DNA of 64,000 nt from Streptomyces sp. GS7 (GCF_009834125.1 NZ_CP047146.1:4395501-4459500), one strand, 5' to 3'. Numbered from the stretch's first letter, positions 52,491 to 62,085 are shown. Notes: generated from the letters alone by a model not told the origin. Numbers and translations: made by a program.

Positions 52491-53465
52491 CTACTCCGGT
52501 GTGTCCTCGGGTGGCCGTTCGGCGGCGGCCGTGAGCTGTTGGGCCAAGTCTTTGAGGGACTGGCGCAGTTGATCGGGACGGCGGACGGTGAAGCGCCATT
52601 CGATGGAGGCGAGCAGGTGGGCCATGGACTCCAGCCGTTCGACCTGCGCGCGCAGCAGTACCCCGGTGGGTGTGGCGGTGAGGGTTGCGATCGTGCGCGG
52701 CAGCCGACGCGAGATGTCATCGATAGGGCCATCGATGAGCACCTCGACCTGCCATAGGGAGGGGGTCCGGGCCAGGGATGCGGCGAGGTAGGTAACCGGG
52801 TCGAAGTCGTCGGGGACGGTGAAGGTGCTGGCGCTGGGCGTGGCGGATTCGATCCGGTCCATGCGAAAGGTGCGCAGGCTGTCACGGAGGTGGTCGTGAC
52901 CGACGAGGTACCAGCAGCCGGCGTGGAAGATCACGCCGTAGGGATCGACGTCGCGCTCTGTGTGTTCCTGGTACCAGGACCGGTAGTGCAGGCCGACGGT
53001 ATGAGCGGAGCGGCATGCCTGCGCCAGGGTCAGCAGGATGCCTGTCTGAGGGGCCTGTGCGAGCACGGTGTTGGCGGTGAAGTCCACGGTGTTCCGCATG
53101 GCGGCGAGCGGTTCGCGCAGGGCGTCGGGGAGCACTCGTTCGATCTTGGCGAGGGCGCCGGCGCTGGCTGGGGCGGTGGTGCTCATGCCCAGACGCTCGC
53201 CGGCCAGTAGGCCCAGCATGACCACGAGGGCTTCTTCGTTGGTGAGCATCAAAGGTGGCATCCGGTAGCCGCGGGCCAGTCGGTACCCGCCGAAGCGGCC
53301 TCGGACGGACTCCACGGGGATGCCCAGATCGCGCAGGCGCGCCGCGTAGCGCCGCACGGTGCGGACGTCGGTTCCCAGACGGTCGGCCAGTTGCGTGCCG
53401 GTCAGTCCTGGATGTGTCTGGAGGAGCTCCAGCAGGGCCAGTACACGCGTCAAGGGGTGTGACAT
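52491..53465 (-). CDS. YafY-type WYL-domain regulator
   Basis: 324 residues. The N-terminal HTH is RVLALLELLQTHPGLTGTQL, then RLGTDVRTVRRYAARLRDLG and GRFGGYRLARGYRMPPLMLT, the classical YafY wing. The WYL domain has LHYRSWYQEHTERDVDPYGV, IFHAGCWYLVGHDHLRDSLR and FRMDRIESATPSASTF. A WCX-like C-terminal domain follows. It is divergent from an alpha/beta-hydrolase gene 84 bases away and probably controls it. Confidence 0.94.
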   Translation of the reverse strand: MSHPLTRVLALLELLQTHPGLTGTQLADRLGTDVRTVRRYAARLRDLGIPVESVRGRFGGYRLARGYRMPPLMLTNEEALVVMLGLLAGERLGMSTTAPASAGALAKIERVLPDALREPLAAMRNTVDFTANTVLAQAPQTGILLTLAQACRSAHTVGLHYRSWYQEHTERDVDPYGVIFHAGCWYLVGHDHLRDSLRTFRMDRIESATPSASTFTVPDDFDPVTYLAASLARTPSLWQVEVLIDGPIDDISRRLPRTIATLTATPTGVLLRAQVERLESMAHLLASIEWRFTVRRPDQLRQSLKDLAQQLTAAAERPPEDTPE

Positions 53466-53548
53466 GGATCACTCATGGTTTCAGGGCGGAAACTGTCCTG
53501 TATGGACTCTACCCTCGCCTCAACCAATGAAATCCAAGGAGAATCCGC

Positions 53549-54292
53549 ATGTCTACCTTCGTACTCGTCCCCGGCGCCTGGCTCGGAGCCTGGGCATGGG
53601 AGGAAACCGCTCGTGCGCTGAGCGAGCGAGGCCACGCGGCGCTGCCGGTGACGCTGACCGGCCTGGGCGAACGATCCGGCGACGCCACCCCGGAGGTGAG
53701 CCTGGACACTCACATCAACGACATCACCGCGTTCGTCATGGAACAGGACCTGTGGGACGTCACCCTCGTGGCGCACAGCTACGCGGCGGTCCCCGTCACG
53801 GGCGCTGCGGGCCGCCTCGGGCCGCGGCTGGAGCGCCTGGTCTATCTCGACAGCGCTCCCTTCGCCGAGGGCATGCGCCTGCTCGATGTCATGCCGGAAG
53901 ATGTCGTGGACCAGCTGTGCGAGCAGGTTGCCGAGCACGGAGGCGGATGGCGGCTCCCGTTGCCGCCGTTCGAGCTTCTCGGCGCGTTGAGCAGCATCGA
54001 AGGGCTCGACCAGGCTCAGCGCGACCTCCTGCGCACCCGTGCCACGCCCCAGCCGTTCCGCACCTTCGAGCAGCGGCTCGCCAATCCTGCTGAGTTCGGT
54101 CCCGACCTGGACCGCGTGGTGGTCGCCTGCAACGATGCCAAGGCTCTGCTGGATGCCGCGGTGCCGACGCTGGCCTTCCTCAACCAATCACCGTGGCGGC
54201 ACTTCCATCTGCCCACGGGGCACTGGCCCATGTTGTCCAGGCCCGTCGAACTCGCCGGCACCCTCGACGAAGTCGTCTCTTCCGCATGCTGA
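53549..54292 (+). CDS. alpha/beta-fold hydrolase (esterase-like)
   Basis: 247 residues of the salicylate-esterase/hydroxynitrile-lyase-like group. It has FVLVPGAWLGAWAWEETARA (oxyanion region), TLVAHSYAAVPVTGAAG with Ser77, and LPTGHWPMLSRPVELAGTLD with His225. Typical members cleave small aromatic or aliphatic esters. ATG 53549 follows AAGGAG. Divergent from the WYL regulator. Confidence 0.92.
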   Translation: MSTFVLVPGAWLGAWAWEETARALSERGHAALPVTLTGLGERSGDATPEVSLDTHINDITAFVMEQDLWDVTLVAHSYAAVPVTGAAGRLGPRLERLVYLDSAPFAEGMRLLDVMPEDVVDQLCEQVAEHGGGWRLPLPPFELLGALSSIEGLDQAQRDLLRTRATPQPFRTFEQRLANPAEFGPDLDRVVVACNDAKALLDAAVPTLAFLNQSPWRHFHLPTGHWPMLSRPVELAGTLDEVVSSAC

Positions 54293-54979
54293 CAGGCAAA
54301 TTCGCGCTCGTGCGCAGGCACTGCGCGGTGTTCTGCACCGCATCCGCCTTGCCGCGATCTCCATGGCATGCATCCAACCCATCAACGCCTGGCCGGAGCA
54401 TGCGCGTCGAGGTGGGCACGCACCGGGACCGTGCGGGCGGGCCCCTCACACGCGCAGCCGGGCGACACAGGCACGTGTGAGCGCGCGGACGCGGTCCATC
54501 CGGCGGTCCGGGCTTCCCGTCTCCATCCCACGGTCGTGCTTCACGCGACCTGATTCCCAGTACGTCACGGAACCACCGCTCCCCTGTCGGGGACCGCCCT
54601 CAGCGGCGGTCCGCGACCTTGCTAGGCGCAGGAGAGTTCTCACGCAGAGTATTCACCAAGGTTTTCCGCAAGCCCCCGCGGGGGCGGGCCCGGTCGGCTG
54701 GTCAGGGTACGTTCAGGTTTCCGCCGGAACACTGCATCCATGACGTGTACGACCGGCCTATCACCGCCGTCGGCGACCATGGCCGTGCGCCGCATTCAGC
54801 CAGGCGCCTTGAATCCACAGCCTGGTCTCACCCTCCCGCCGACGTGCCGGAGGCATCAGCTGGGTCTCCTTCAGCCGCGATGGCCGCCGACCTGACAAGT
54901 GCGCGTCGCCGGTGATCGCCCTCGCGTCGGCCCCGCGAATACGCGCCGTGAAGCAGCAGGCCCGCATGGGAGGCACCCA
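54293..54979. other. gene-free stretch
   Basis: About 690 bases in which all frames are short or Arg/Pro-biased shadows. It holds one hairpin (54591-54612) and the ribosome site of the following lipoprotein gene. Confidence 0.5.
54591..54612. terminator. 8-bp hairpin
   Basis: GGACCGCC and GGCGGTCC around a 6-base loop, about 300 bases after the hydrolase gene. Weak terminator candidate. Confidence 0.4.
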
Positions 54980-55963
54980 ATGAAATCAATGACAGGAAGG
55001 CGAATGATGATCTCGACGAAGAGCCGCGTCTGGTCGGTGACCCTGGCCCTGACCGTGGGGTTGACCGCGTCGGCGTGCACGGGGAAGGACGCCGGCTCCG
55101 GCGCCCATGCCAACACTTCCTCCTCCGCCACGGCCGCAGGCACCCCGGCGGAAGGCGGTTCGAAGGGCTCGACGCAAGGTTCGGGGGTCTTCTACGACGG
55201 GTTCGAGCAGCAAGCTGACAACGGTTGGAAGACCGCCGTCAACGACAGCACCGACAGCCGACGCAAGCTGTCCCTGACGCAGATGGAACAGCAGCCGGGC
55301 GGGTTGCTCCAGCGCGTCTCCTCGCCGACCCGGGACGGCCACTACGCACTGCAGGCCACGGTCCCCCATCAACTGGGCAGCTTCCGCTCGGAGGTCGCCC
55401 GACCGCCCGTGCCGATGGGCTCGGAGGACTGGTACGGCTTCAGCATCTACCTGCCCCCCACCTGGCAGAACGACCCACAAGGCAACATCCTCGCCCAATG
55501 GCACGCCATCGTCGACACCGCAAGGACCGCAGGTGACGGAACGGGCCAGCCACCTGTCGCTTTGTCCGTCCAAGGAAACCAGTGGCGGCTGAAGATGCAC
55601 TGGAACACGCAGGGCCCAGACTTCAAGGGGGCTGGTAAGGGCACACGGACCTTCAACCTGGGGTCCATCAAGAAGGGCGTGTGGGTCAACTTCGTGCTGC
55701 ACGCCAAGTGGTCCCACAACAGTGACGGGCTGGTGCAGCTGTGGCAGGACGGGCACGAGAAGGTCAACTACACCGGTCCGGACGAGTACAACAACAAGCA
55801 GGGCCCCTACTTCAAGATCGGCATCTATCACCCAGAATGGAAGTCGTTCAACGCAGCCAAGTACCGCCAGGACACCGCCGCTACCAAGCCGATCACCGTC
55901 TACGACGACGCCATCCGCACCGCGCAAGGCGCGGCGAGCTACAAGGACGTCGCCCCCCACTGA
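54980..55963 (+). CDS. polysaccharide-lyase-like lipoprotein
   Basis: 327 residues. ATG 54980 follows GGGAGG. The signal peptide ends in lipobox SAC (VGLTASAC), then comes a Ser/Thr/Gly-rich linker to residue 70. The mature domain resembles the heparin-lyase-I-like polysaccharide lyase (Polysacc_lyase) jelly roll: GHYALQATVPHQLGSFRSEV, WYGFSIYLPPTWQNDPQGNI, LAQWHAIVDTA, WVNFVLHAKWSHNSDGLVQL and YFKIGIYHPEW. It probably binds or cleaves acidic polysaccharide at the cell surface. The substrate cannot be assigned. Confidence 0.87.
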   Translation: MKSMTGRRMMISTKSRVWSVTLALTVGLTASACTGKDAGSGAHANTSSSATAAGTPAEGGSKGSTQGSGVFYDGFEQQADNGWKTAVNDSTDSRRKLSLTQMEQQPGGLLQRVSSPTRDGHYALQATVPHQLGSFRSEVARPPVPMGSEDWYGFSIYLPPTWQNDPQGNILAQWHAIVDTARTAGDGTGQPPVALSVQGNQWRLKMHWNTQGPDFKGAGKGTRTFNLGSIKKGVWVNFVLHAKWSHNSDGLVQLWQDGHEKVNYTGPDEYNNKQGPYFKIGIYHPEWKSFNAAKYRQDTAATKPITVYDDAIRTAQGAASYKDVAPH

Positions 55964-56046
55964 CCTCCAGAACCTGTGCATCGGACCAACAGCCAGCCGT
56001 AGATCAAGCAGAGGTATGTCAAGCCCCGGGTTTCGTGGAGAGTGAG

Positions 56047-56967
56047 TTAGCTGGTTTTCTGGAGTGACGCAGGGGGTTCGGCCGCGTAGTAGGCGGCCTC
56101 GTGTTCGGCAGGAGTGTCGTGGCCGAGCTCGCCATGCAGGCGTCTCTGGTTGAACCAGTCGACGTACTCGGCGACGGCGATCTCGACGTCGTTGATGGAC
56201 GCCCAGGGGCCCTTGTGGCGGATCAACTCGGCCTTGAACAGGCTGTTGAACGCCTCGGCGAGGGCGTTGTCATACGAGTCGCCCTTGGAGCCGACCGAGG
56301 CCACGGCCGCCTCCTGTTCGAGGCGTTCGGTGTAGCGAATAGCACGGTATTGAACGCCGCGGTCCGAGTGATCCGTGAGACCGGCCAGGTCGACGCCGGT
56401 GTGCCGGCGACGCCAGATCGCCATCTCCAGCGCGTCCAGCGCGAGGTCGGTGTAGAGACTGGTGGCGACCTGCCAGCCGACGACCATGCGCGAGAACACG
56501 TCGATGACGAAGGCCGCGTAGACCCAGCCGGAGAAGGTCCTGATATAGGTGATGTCAGCAACCCACAGCTGGTTCGGGGCAGTTGCGGTGAACTGGCGCT
56601 CGACCAGGTCGGCGGGACGGCTGGTCTCGGGCGCGGGCCGGGTGGTGCGCGGACTCTTGGCCCGGATCACCCCGCGAAGTCCGGCCTGACGCATGAGCCG
56701 TTCGACCGTGCAGCGGGCCACCGTGAAGTACTCGCGGACCAGGGTGGCATGGACCTTGCGGGCCCCGTAGACACCGTAGTTGTCAGCGTGGATCCGGCGT
56801 ATCTCCTCGGTGAGGTGCTCGTCGCGCAGGCTGCGGGCCGAGCGCGGACGGCTGTGGGCGGCGTAGTAGGTGCTCGACGCGATCGGCGCGTCCGTCTCGG
56901 ACAGGACGTCGCAGATCTGCTGGACGCCGAACGTCTCCTTGTACTGGTCGATGCAGGTGACCTTCAT
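56047..56967 (-). CDS. IS3-family transposase OrfB
   Basis: 306 residues. The N-terminal HTH_21-like part is SLRDEHLTEEIRRIHADNYG and YGARKVHATLVREYFTVARC. The rve integrase core is PNQLWVADITYIRTFSGWVY (first Asp), GLTDHSDRGVQYRAIRYTER (second Asp) and DNALAEAFNSLFKAELIRHK (Glu), ending in FNQRRLHGELGHDTPAEHEA. All DDE residues are present. It is probably produced mainly as an OrfAB fusion by -1 frameshifting near the OrfA end. Confidence 0.93.
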   Translation of the reverse strand: MKVTCIDQYKETFGVQQICDVLSETDAPIASSTYYAAHSRPRSARSLRDEHLTEEIRRIHADNYGVYGARKVHATLVREYFTVARCTVERLMRQAGLRGVIRAKSPRTTRPAPETSRPADLVERQFTATAPNQLWVADITYIRTFSGWVYAAFVIDVFSRMVVGWQVATSLYTDLALDALEMAIWRRRHTGVDLAGLTDHSDRGVQYRAIRYTERLEQEAAVASVGSKGDSYDNALAEAFNSLFKAELIRHKGPWASINDVEIAVAEYVDWFNQRRLHGELGHDTPAEHEAAYYAAEPPASLQKTS

Positions 56968-57290
56968 CGCAGTGGACGGTCCAGCTCCGCGGCGAAGAAA
57001 GCCGAGGCGGACTTCAATATCGCGTTCGCCCGCCGCAGTTCCTTCACCTCCCGCTCCAACTCCGCGATCCGCGCGGCCTCCCCACTGGTCGTCCCCGGCA
57101 CGACACCATCGTCGATCTCGGCCCGCTTTACCCACCCCCGCAAAGCCTCGGGATGCACGTCCAGCTGATCGGCGATCCGCTTGATCGCACCGGCCCGGCC
57201 GACCGGGTCCTTACGGGCCTCGACCGCCAGACGCGTCGCACGCTCGCGCAGTTCGTCGGGGTACTTACGGGGAGCAGCCATGATCGGCAT
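56964..57290 (-). CDS. IS3-family transposase OrfA
   Basis: 108 residues (or 105 from ATG 57281). HTH region: RKYPDELRERATRLAVEARK, IKRIADQLDVHPEALRGWVK. A leucine-zipper helix follows: ARIAELEREVKELRRANAIL. It overlaps OrfB by 4 bases. Its stop comes shortly after a TTTCTTC-type slip region. Confidence 0.93.
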   Translation of the reverse strand: MPIMAAPRKYPDELRERATRLAVEARKDPVGRAGAIKRIADQLDVHPEALRGWVKRAEIDDGVVPGTTSGEAARIAELEREVKELRRANAILKSASAFFAAELDRPLR

Positions 57291-57357
57291 CCTTCCGGGT
57301 CTTGATGATCTCCATCAAACCCGGGGCGATTCACCTGATGCCGCACCGGCACCGAGC

Positions 57358-57705
57358 ATGTGGGATGGCACCTCGGACGACATCCTCTGGGCACCGGCCC
57401 TCTCCGTGGACGAGGCGCACGCACGGTGCGGGGGAGCGGCACCGCCGCCCGAACTGATCAGACTTGCCGACCCTCAAGGCGGCGATCGCTACCCGGAGTT
57501 CCAGTTCCCCACCGGCTGCGGAACCCCGTACGAGATCGTGCTGCGGATCAACCGGCTGCTCCTCGTCGACATTGACCCCTGGGGAGCCGCGGCCTGGTGG
57601 CTCAGCGGAAACACCTGGCTGGGCGGGACACCCGCGGCGCTCCTGGGCCGACGGCCCGACCAGGAACTGGTGGTAGCGGCCGCCGCACTGGTGGAGGGGG
57701 ACTGA
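57358..57705 (+). CDS. Xre/MbcA/ParS-like antitoxin, possibly 5'-truncated
   Basis: 115 residues from ATG 57358. It carries the toxin-binding end typical of RES-linked antitoxins: GTPYEIVLRINRLLLVDIDP, then WGAAAWWLSGNTWLGGTPAA and LLGRRPDQELVVAAAAL. The IS3 right end is only 25 bases upstream, so the natural promoter and perhaps the first residues were removed. The frame is open back through the insertion boundary, so the true start is uncertain. The stop overlaps the toxin start (TGATG). Confidence 0.75.
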   Translation: MWDGTSDDILWAPALSVDEAHARCGGAAPPPELIRLADPQGGDRYPEFQFPTGCGTPYEIVLRINRLLLVDIDPWGAAAWWLSGNTWLGGTPAALLGRRPDQELVVAAAALVEGD

Positions 57706-58420
57706 TGACCGGCCTCTTTCCCATGACGTCGCTGGAACTGCGGCCCGTCCGACACGTGATCCCGGCTGGTGCGGAGCTGTGGCGGGTGCACAACACGCGA
57801 TACGCGCCGCACGAGTTCAACCCGAACCTGGCGGACCCGTTCGAGTTCACGGATGGCAACCGCTTCGACGGCACCCCGCTCGATCCGTACCACTGCCTCT
57901 ACCTGGCGGACACCGCGACCACGGCCCTCGCGGAGAGCGTGCTGCGCTCCCGCCGCTTCGAACAGCCCGCCGGACGGCGGCGCATCCCGTACGCCACGGT
58001 CGTGCGCCGCTCGCTGAGCGTGCTGCGCACCCGGTGCGACCTGACCCTGGTCTCGTTGATCGAGGCCAAGGACCTCGCCGCGGTCTGCCAGGAGTCGACG
58101 CTCCTGGAGGACGAGCGCAACTATGTGTCCGCCCGGCGCTGGGCGAGTGAGATCCGGGCGCAGGCCTCCGACGTCATGGGGGCTGATCTGGCAGTCCCGG
58201 CACAACCGGCCGCAGTGTGCCCTGGTGCTGTTCCACGACCGGTTCCCGCACTGCGACGGCAAACCGCTGGACGTGGTGGCCGACTCGGGGATCGCGGAAC
58301 TCGACTCCGACGCGGGGATCGACCGGGCGAACCAGTATCCTCAACATGCGGGCCTACCAGTCTCAACCCCTGGGATCAGGCCGTCGAGGACGTCGACGAC
58401 GAACTGGGACGCGGGGCATG
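57705..58420 (+). pseudogene. RES-domain toxin, frameshifted
   Basis: The RES NAD-degrading toxin family is clear: GAELWRVHNTRYAPHEFNPN, NRFDGTPLDPYHCLYLADTA, TTALAESVLRSRRFE and RNYVSARRWASEIRAQ. Near 58175 one extra G shifts the frame. The neighbouring frame continues LIWQSRHNRPQCALVLFHDR and DSDAGIDRANQY, and a second shift near 58338 restores LNMRAYQSQPLGSG. Two indels inactivate the toxin. It is paired with the upstream antitoxin. Confidence 0.82.
58339..58364 (+). repeat. 26-bp direct repeat, copy 1 (end of RES gene)
   Basis: Begins CCTCAACATGCG and ends CTACCAGTCTC; encodes LNMRAYQS in the RES gene. Matches 60343-60368 at 24 of 26 positions. Confidence 0.65.
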
Positions 58421-58503
58421 GCTTCGAACTCGTCTCGTGAGTCGTCGTTCAGCACCGTGTGCGTATCAGGTGACGGATGCTCAGCGATGGCTGGGCCCGC
58501 CGG

Positions 58504-58797
58504 TCAGTCGATGCCTTCGATGATGCGGAAGTCGCGCTCGACGCCGTCGGGGAGGGCCACCAGCGCCTTCTGGTATGCCTCGCTCTCGTATGCCGCGACG
58601 GCCTGTTCAAAGCCGTCGAACTCGATCAGAACGACGCGTTGCGTGATTCCGGCCTCGTGGGCGACGACTCGACCGCCACGGGACAGGAGGCGCCCGCCCC
58701 CAGCCCGGACAGCCGGACCGGCCAGCTTCTCGTAGGCAGTCAGCCTCTCAGGGTCGGAAATGGCGGGGTAGACACTGACCCAGTAGCCCTTAGCCAT
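58504..58797 (-). CDS. DUF1330 protein
   Basis: 97-residue dimeric alpha-beta-barrel protein. It opens KGYWVSVYPAISDPERLTAY, with SRGGRVVAHEAGITQRVVLI and FDGFEQAVAAYESEAYQKAL, diagnostic for DUF1330. The family is small and of unknown function, and is often found near redox enzymes. ATG 58797. It is divergent from the LysR gene, which may control it. Confidence 0.9.
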   Translation of the reverse strand: MAKGYWVSVYPAISDPERLTAYEKLAGPAVRAGGGRLLSRGGRVVAHEAGITQRVVLIEFDGFEQAVAAYESEAYQKALVALPDGVERDFRIIEGID

Positions 58798-58985
58798 GGA
58801 AACCCCCTGTGTTCGGCCGGACACGTCCGACTTCGAATTGACACTCGGATCGATCGATCCCGGCGACGGGTACTGCGATCAGTTGAATCGCCATATGCGC
58901 AGGTTAGGGCTTGATGTGCGGCCGAGGGAAAGACCGGTACGGGATAGACTCAGAACGGATCGTTATCAATCGGCAGGGAGGGCAC

Positions 58986-59888
58986 GTGGCGCCGGATACG
59001 GTGAGCCTGCGGTACTTCCTGGTGCTGGCGCAGGAGTTGAACTTCACCCGCGCGGCCGCACGGGTCGGTATCGCACAGCCCGCACTCAGCGCCCGGATGC
59101 GCCGATTGGAGGCGGAACTCGGTACGGCCCTGCTGGTCCGCAACACGCGTAGCGTCGTATTGACCACGGCCGGTGCGGCTTTGGCGGAGTCCGCGCCGCC
59201 CGCCCTGGCGGCGCTGGACCGGGCATGGGACACCGCCCGGAGCGCGGCGGCCGGTGAACTGGGCACGCTGCGCATCGGATACAGCCTCAGCGCCGGGGCC
59301 GAGACGGCACCGGCCCTGGTGGACAGGCTGATTCGCGGCAACAGCGGACTCGAGGTCGGTGCGGTCCCGATGGCGACACCGGAGATCTCCCCCGCGGTCG
59401 CCGACGGCCGCATCGATGCCGGGATCACCCGCGGTGAACAACCGGGCCGTGGCGTGCGCCGGTTCCTGCTGCGGCGTGCGCGCATCGGGGTCCAGCTGGC
59501 GCAGCACCATCCGCTGGCCGAACACCCGGAGATCGAGATCGCCGACGCGGCCGCGTATCCGCTGCGACTCCCGGACCGTGCGGCCAACCCCGTGATCCAC
59601 GATCAGCTGTCCGCACTGTTCCGAGACACCCGACCACACCCCCGATTCCACACGCCCGCAGTCTCTTTCGACATGTCTCAGCGCGACCTGCGCGACGGGC
59701 TCACCCTCGCCCCGGCCGGAGAAGCCGCGGCCACGGCACAACCCGCCGGTCTCACCTGGCGACCGCTGCGGGGCGCGCCCAGCCTGACGATCCACCTGGT
59801 CCTCCCACGCGAGCAGTCGCCACTACACCGCCGCATCCGTGCCGTCGCCAAAACCCTGGCGCACGAGCTGCACTGGCTGCCGGACTGA
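58986..59888 (+). CDS. LysR-family regulator
   Basis: 300 residues. GTG 58986 behind GGAGG. The HTH is SLRYFLVLAQELNFTRAAAR, then VGIAQPALSARMRRLEAELG and ALLVRNTRSVVLTTAG. The substrate-binding domain follows (LRIGYSLSAGAETAPALVDR, ADGRIDAGITRGEQPGRGVR). It is divergent from the DUF1330 gene with 188 bases between starts. The ligand is unknown. Confidence 0.93.
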   Translation: MAPDTVSLRYFLVLAQELNFTRAAARVGIAQPALSARMRRLEAELGTALLVRNTRSVVLTTAGAALAESAPPALAALDRAWDTARSAAAGELGTLRIGYSLSAGAETAPALVDRLIRGNSGLEVGAVPMATPEISPAVADGRIDAGITRGEQPGRGVRRFLLRRARIGVQLAQHHPLAEHPEIEIADAAAYPLRLPDRAANPVIHDQLSALFRDTRPHPRFHTPAVSFDMSQRDLRDGLTLAPAGEAAATAQPAGLTWRPLRGAPSLTIHLVLPREQSPLHRRIRAVAKTLAHELHWLPD

Positions 59889-60559
59889 CGCGCAAGAGGT
59901 CAAGCGAGATGTACGCCTGCGGTGGCGAGGCCGAAGACCCTGCGCCCGGCGGACTTCGCGGTGATGACGACGGCGGTCTTGCTGAATGTCCGACACGACC
60001 TCGCTACGCCGGCGGATCAGCATCCGATGATGGCCCCAGGTCCGGTCCGAGTCGTACACCGCGGCGACGTCCTCGCCCAGCCCGAGACCTCGGCGGATAC
60101 CGCGCCTTCGCCGACGCCGAACCGGACAAGCACGGGTAACCGGCGGGAACGCCCGCCGTCAACGGCGTCCATGACGTCGGTCAATGCTTAACGCCAACCA
60201 CTGTTCCCTTGCTCCCCGAGGCCGAACCACGACAAAACCGCTACCCGGCTCGTCACCGAGGCTGGCGGCACCTGGAGCCGATACGCCTCCGGCGACCACA
60301 CCCGGTGACACCGCCACCGCCACCCATCAGGAATACGCGACACCTCAACATGCGCGTCTACCAGTCTCGCCCCCCTTATCAGTGGCGTCGTCAGATACGA
60401 GGACGAGGCAGCGTTGCCACGCAGGCAGCGCCATTCCTTGGCCGCCATGACGTTCAGGCGTTGGCCTCGCTCGCTTGCGGGTTCCGTCCAGTCTCTATCT
60501 GGAAAGAGACTTCGCGTAGCAACTGAACCCGACGTCTTCCAGGAACGGGGTCCATCACC
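59889..60559. other. gene-poor stretch with repeat
   Basis: No complete gene. A protein-like tail on the minus strand near 59905-60000 ends in FGLATAGVHLA. A plus-strand piece near 60343 matches the end of the RES gene. Probably deletion debris. Confidence 0.4.
60343..60368 (+). repeat. 26-bp direct repeat, copy 2
   Basis: Encodes LNMRVYQS in one frame; 24 of 26 bases match 58339-58364. The two copies flank about 2 kb holding DUF1330 and LysR. Confidence 0.6.
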
Positions 60560-61665
60560 GTGCACTCGACTGGCACTCTGTTGGTGTCGACCACCGACTT
60601 CGGCTGGGGAAGCATCGGGAAGTTGCGGCTGATCCTGGACGAACTCGACGGCCTCGACATCCTGATGGACAACGCGTCGAACACAGCCAAGCTCGCCGCG
60701 CAGGTCATTGACGGACGGCACCGGTTCGCTCACAGCCCCGGCGCGCCGGCTGCCGCCCTGGTTATCAACGACCCCGTGGCCGCCGACAGGATCGCCCGCT
60801 CCGGCACGCCGGTGGTCTACGTCGACAGCCTGCCCTATCTGTGGACCACCGACTTGGAGGTACCGGCTGCGGCAACGATGTACTGCGCCCAGCACAGCCC
60901 TGCGGGTGCGCTGCCGCCGACCAGCCCTCTGCGTCAGTGGGCCAACGTGCACTGGGTGGAGCCGATCGTGCCACCGCCCCGTCGCAGGCGCGGCGGCGCC
61001 GGAGTGGTGCTCAGCGTCGGCGGGCTGCACAGCCACCTGGTCGGCGGCGCTTCCGACGCCTACCTGCGCGCGGTCGTGATCCCACTGGTCGATGCGCTGA
61101 TCTGTGCCGGGCATCAGATCGCGGCCGTCTGCGGCAACCTGCCAGCGTGGGCACACACCGAACTGGCCGCCACGCTGCCCGGATCCGTTCGCGTCGGGCC
61201 GTCCTCCGCGTATGAGTTCGAGGCGGCCCTGCTGCAGGCGGACGCACTATTCACCTCACCCGGCAGCACAACGATCCTTCAGGCGGCCTCGGTGGACCTG
61301 CCGACCGCCTTGCTGCCACCGCAGAACCTCAGCCAGATCCTCAACGCCGAAATCTTCGGCGTACCGGGCGGAAGCGTCATCGCCTGGCCAGGTCGGTGAT
61401 CGACCGCGCCCTGGTCGACGAACTGCGGCCAGCTGGTGAGGACGCCGTACTGGGATACATCTACCGGCAGATCACCGAACACTCCGGCGACCTGGCGGTG
61501 CGGTCCGTGCTGATGGAGCGGTTCCGTGCTCTCGCGACGTGCACCGCCGCGCCGGACGGCCTCTCGCCCCGCCTGCGGGAACTCGGTCACGGGGGTGCTC
61601 GTCAGGTGGCCCGCATCGTCCGGCAGACGATCCTCGCACCCCCGCCCATGGATAGCAGCCGGTAG
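60560..61665 (+). pseudogene. glycosyltransferase-like protein with one frameshift
   Basis: GTG 60560. The first frame gives LVSTTDFGWGSIGKLRLILD, GTPVVYVDSLPYLWTTDLEV, AGVVLSVGGLHSHLVGGASD, ADALFTSPGSTTILQAASVD and EIFGVPGGSVIAWPGR, then a stop at 61399. The continuation is one frame over from 61396: VIDRALVDELRPAGEDAVLG to RQVARIVRQTILAPP. Rejoined, it is about 368 residues with the two-lobe layout of GT1/MurG-like enzymes. It resembles proteins annotated as cytosylglucuronate synthases, but this is uncertain. A single extra base or a sequencing error would explain it. Confidence 0.65.
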
Positions 61666-61677
61666 CCCGTGGAGTCA

Positions 61678-62085
61678 TTACCGACCGTGACCACGCGCGA
61701 TGACCCGCTTTAGTCGCGCGACCGCTTGGGCACCAATGCGGCGAGCACGGCGCTGGTGGCTCGCAGCGACGGGGGCTGGGACTCCACTTGGTAGGGCACC
61801 ACCCGCCTCGCCCGCGTGCGCCAGTTCAGCCAGCAGTTCATCGGCCCAGGCCAGGCTGGTGGAGCCGGTGTCGACCAGTTCGATCTCGGCTCGGTACGGG
61901 TGATACACGTCAAGGCCGAACACCGTGGACTGGCGTGTCCGAATCACCAGCTTGCCGCGCAGCGCCAGCTCGCCGAGTTCGACCACCGCGCAGCCGACCT
62001 CGGCCTGGCCGGAGTCGATCACCTTGCCGGTCTCGGCGAGTGAGAGCAGCGCGAATTCCTCGGGCAGCGTCAAGGGTTCAACCAC
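61678..62085 (-). pseudogene. GPP34-domain protein, truncated
   Basis: From GTG 62085: TLPEEFALLSLAETGKVIDS, then AVVELGELALRGKLVIRTRQ and AWADELLAELAHAGEAGGAL. This is the first 100 residues of the GPP34 (GOLPH3-like) family, whose members normally exceed 200 residues. After GGAL the sequence is unrelated and ends at 61678. In actinobacteria these proteins have no assigned function. The C-terminal helical half is missing. Confidence 0.72.

Larger units (their letters stand above)
56017..57333 (-). mobile_element. intact IS3-family element
   Basis: About 1.3 kb. Ends share GCCCCGGGTTT and TGGAGA (56023-56033 inverted at 57317-57327) and begin with TG as usual. It contains OrfA and OrfB in overlapping frames with undamaged catalytic motifs. 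No target duplication is obvious. The right end lies immediately before a RES-linked antitoxin gene. Confidence 0.85.
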
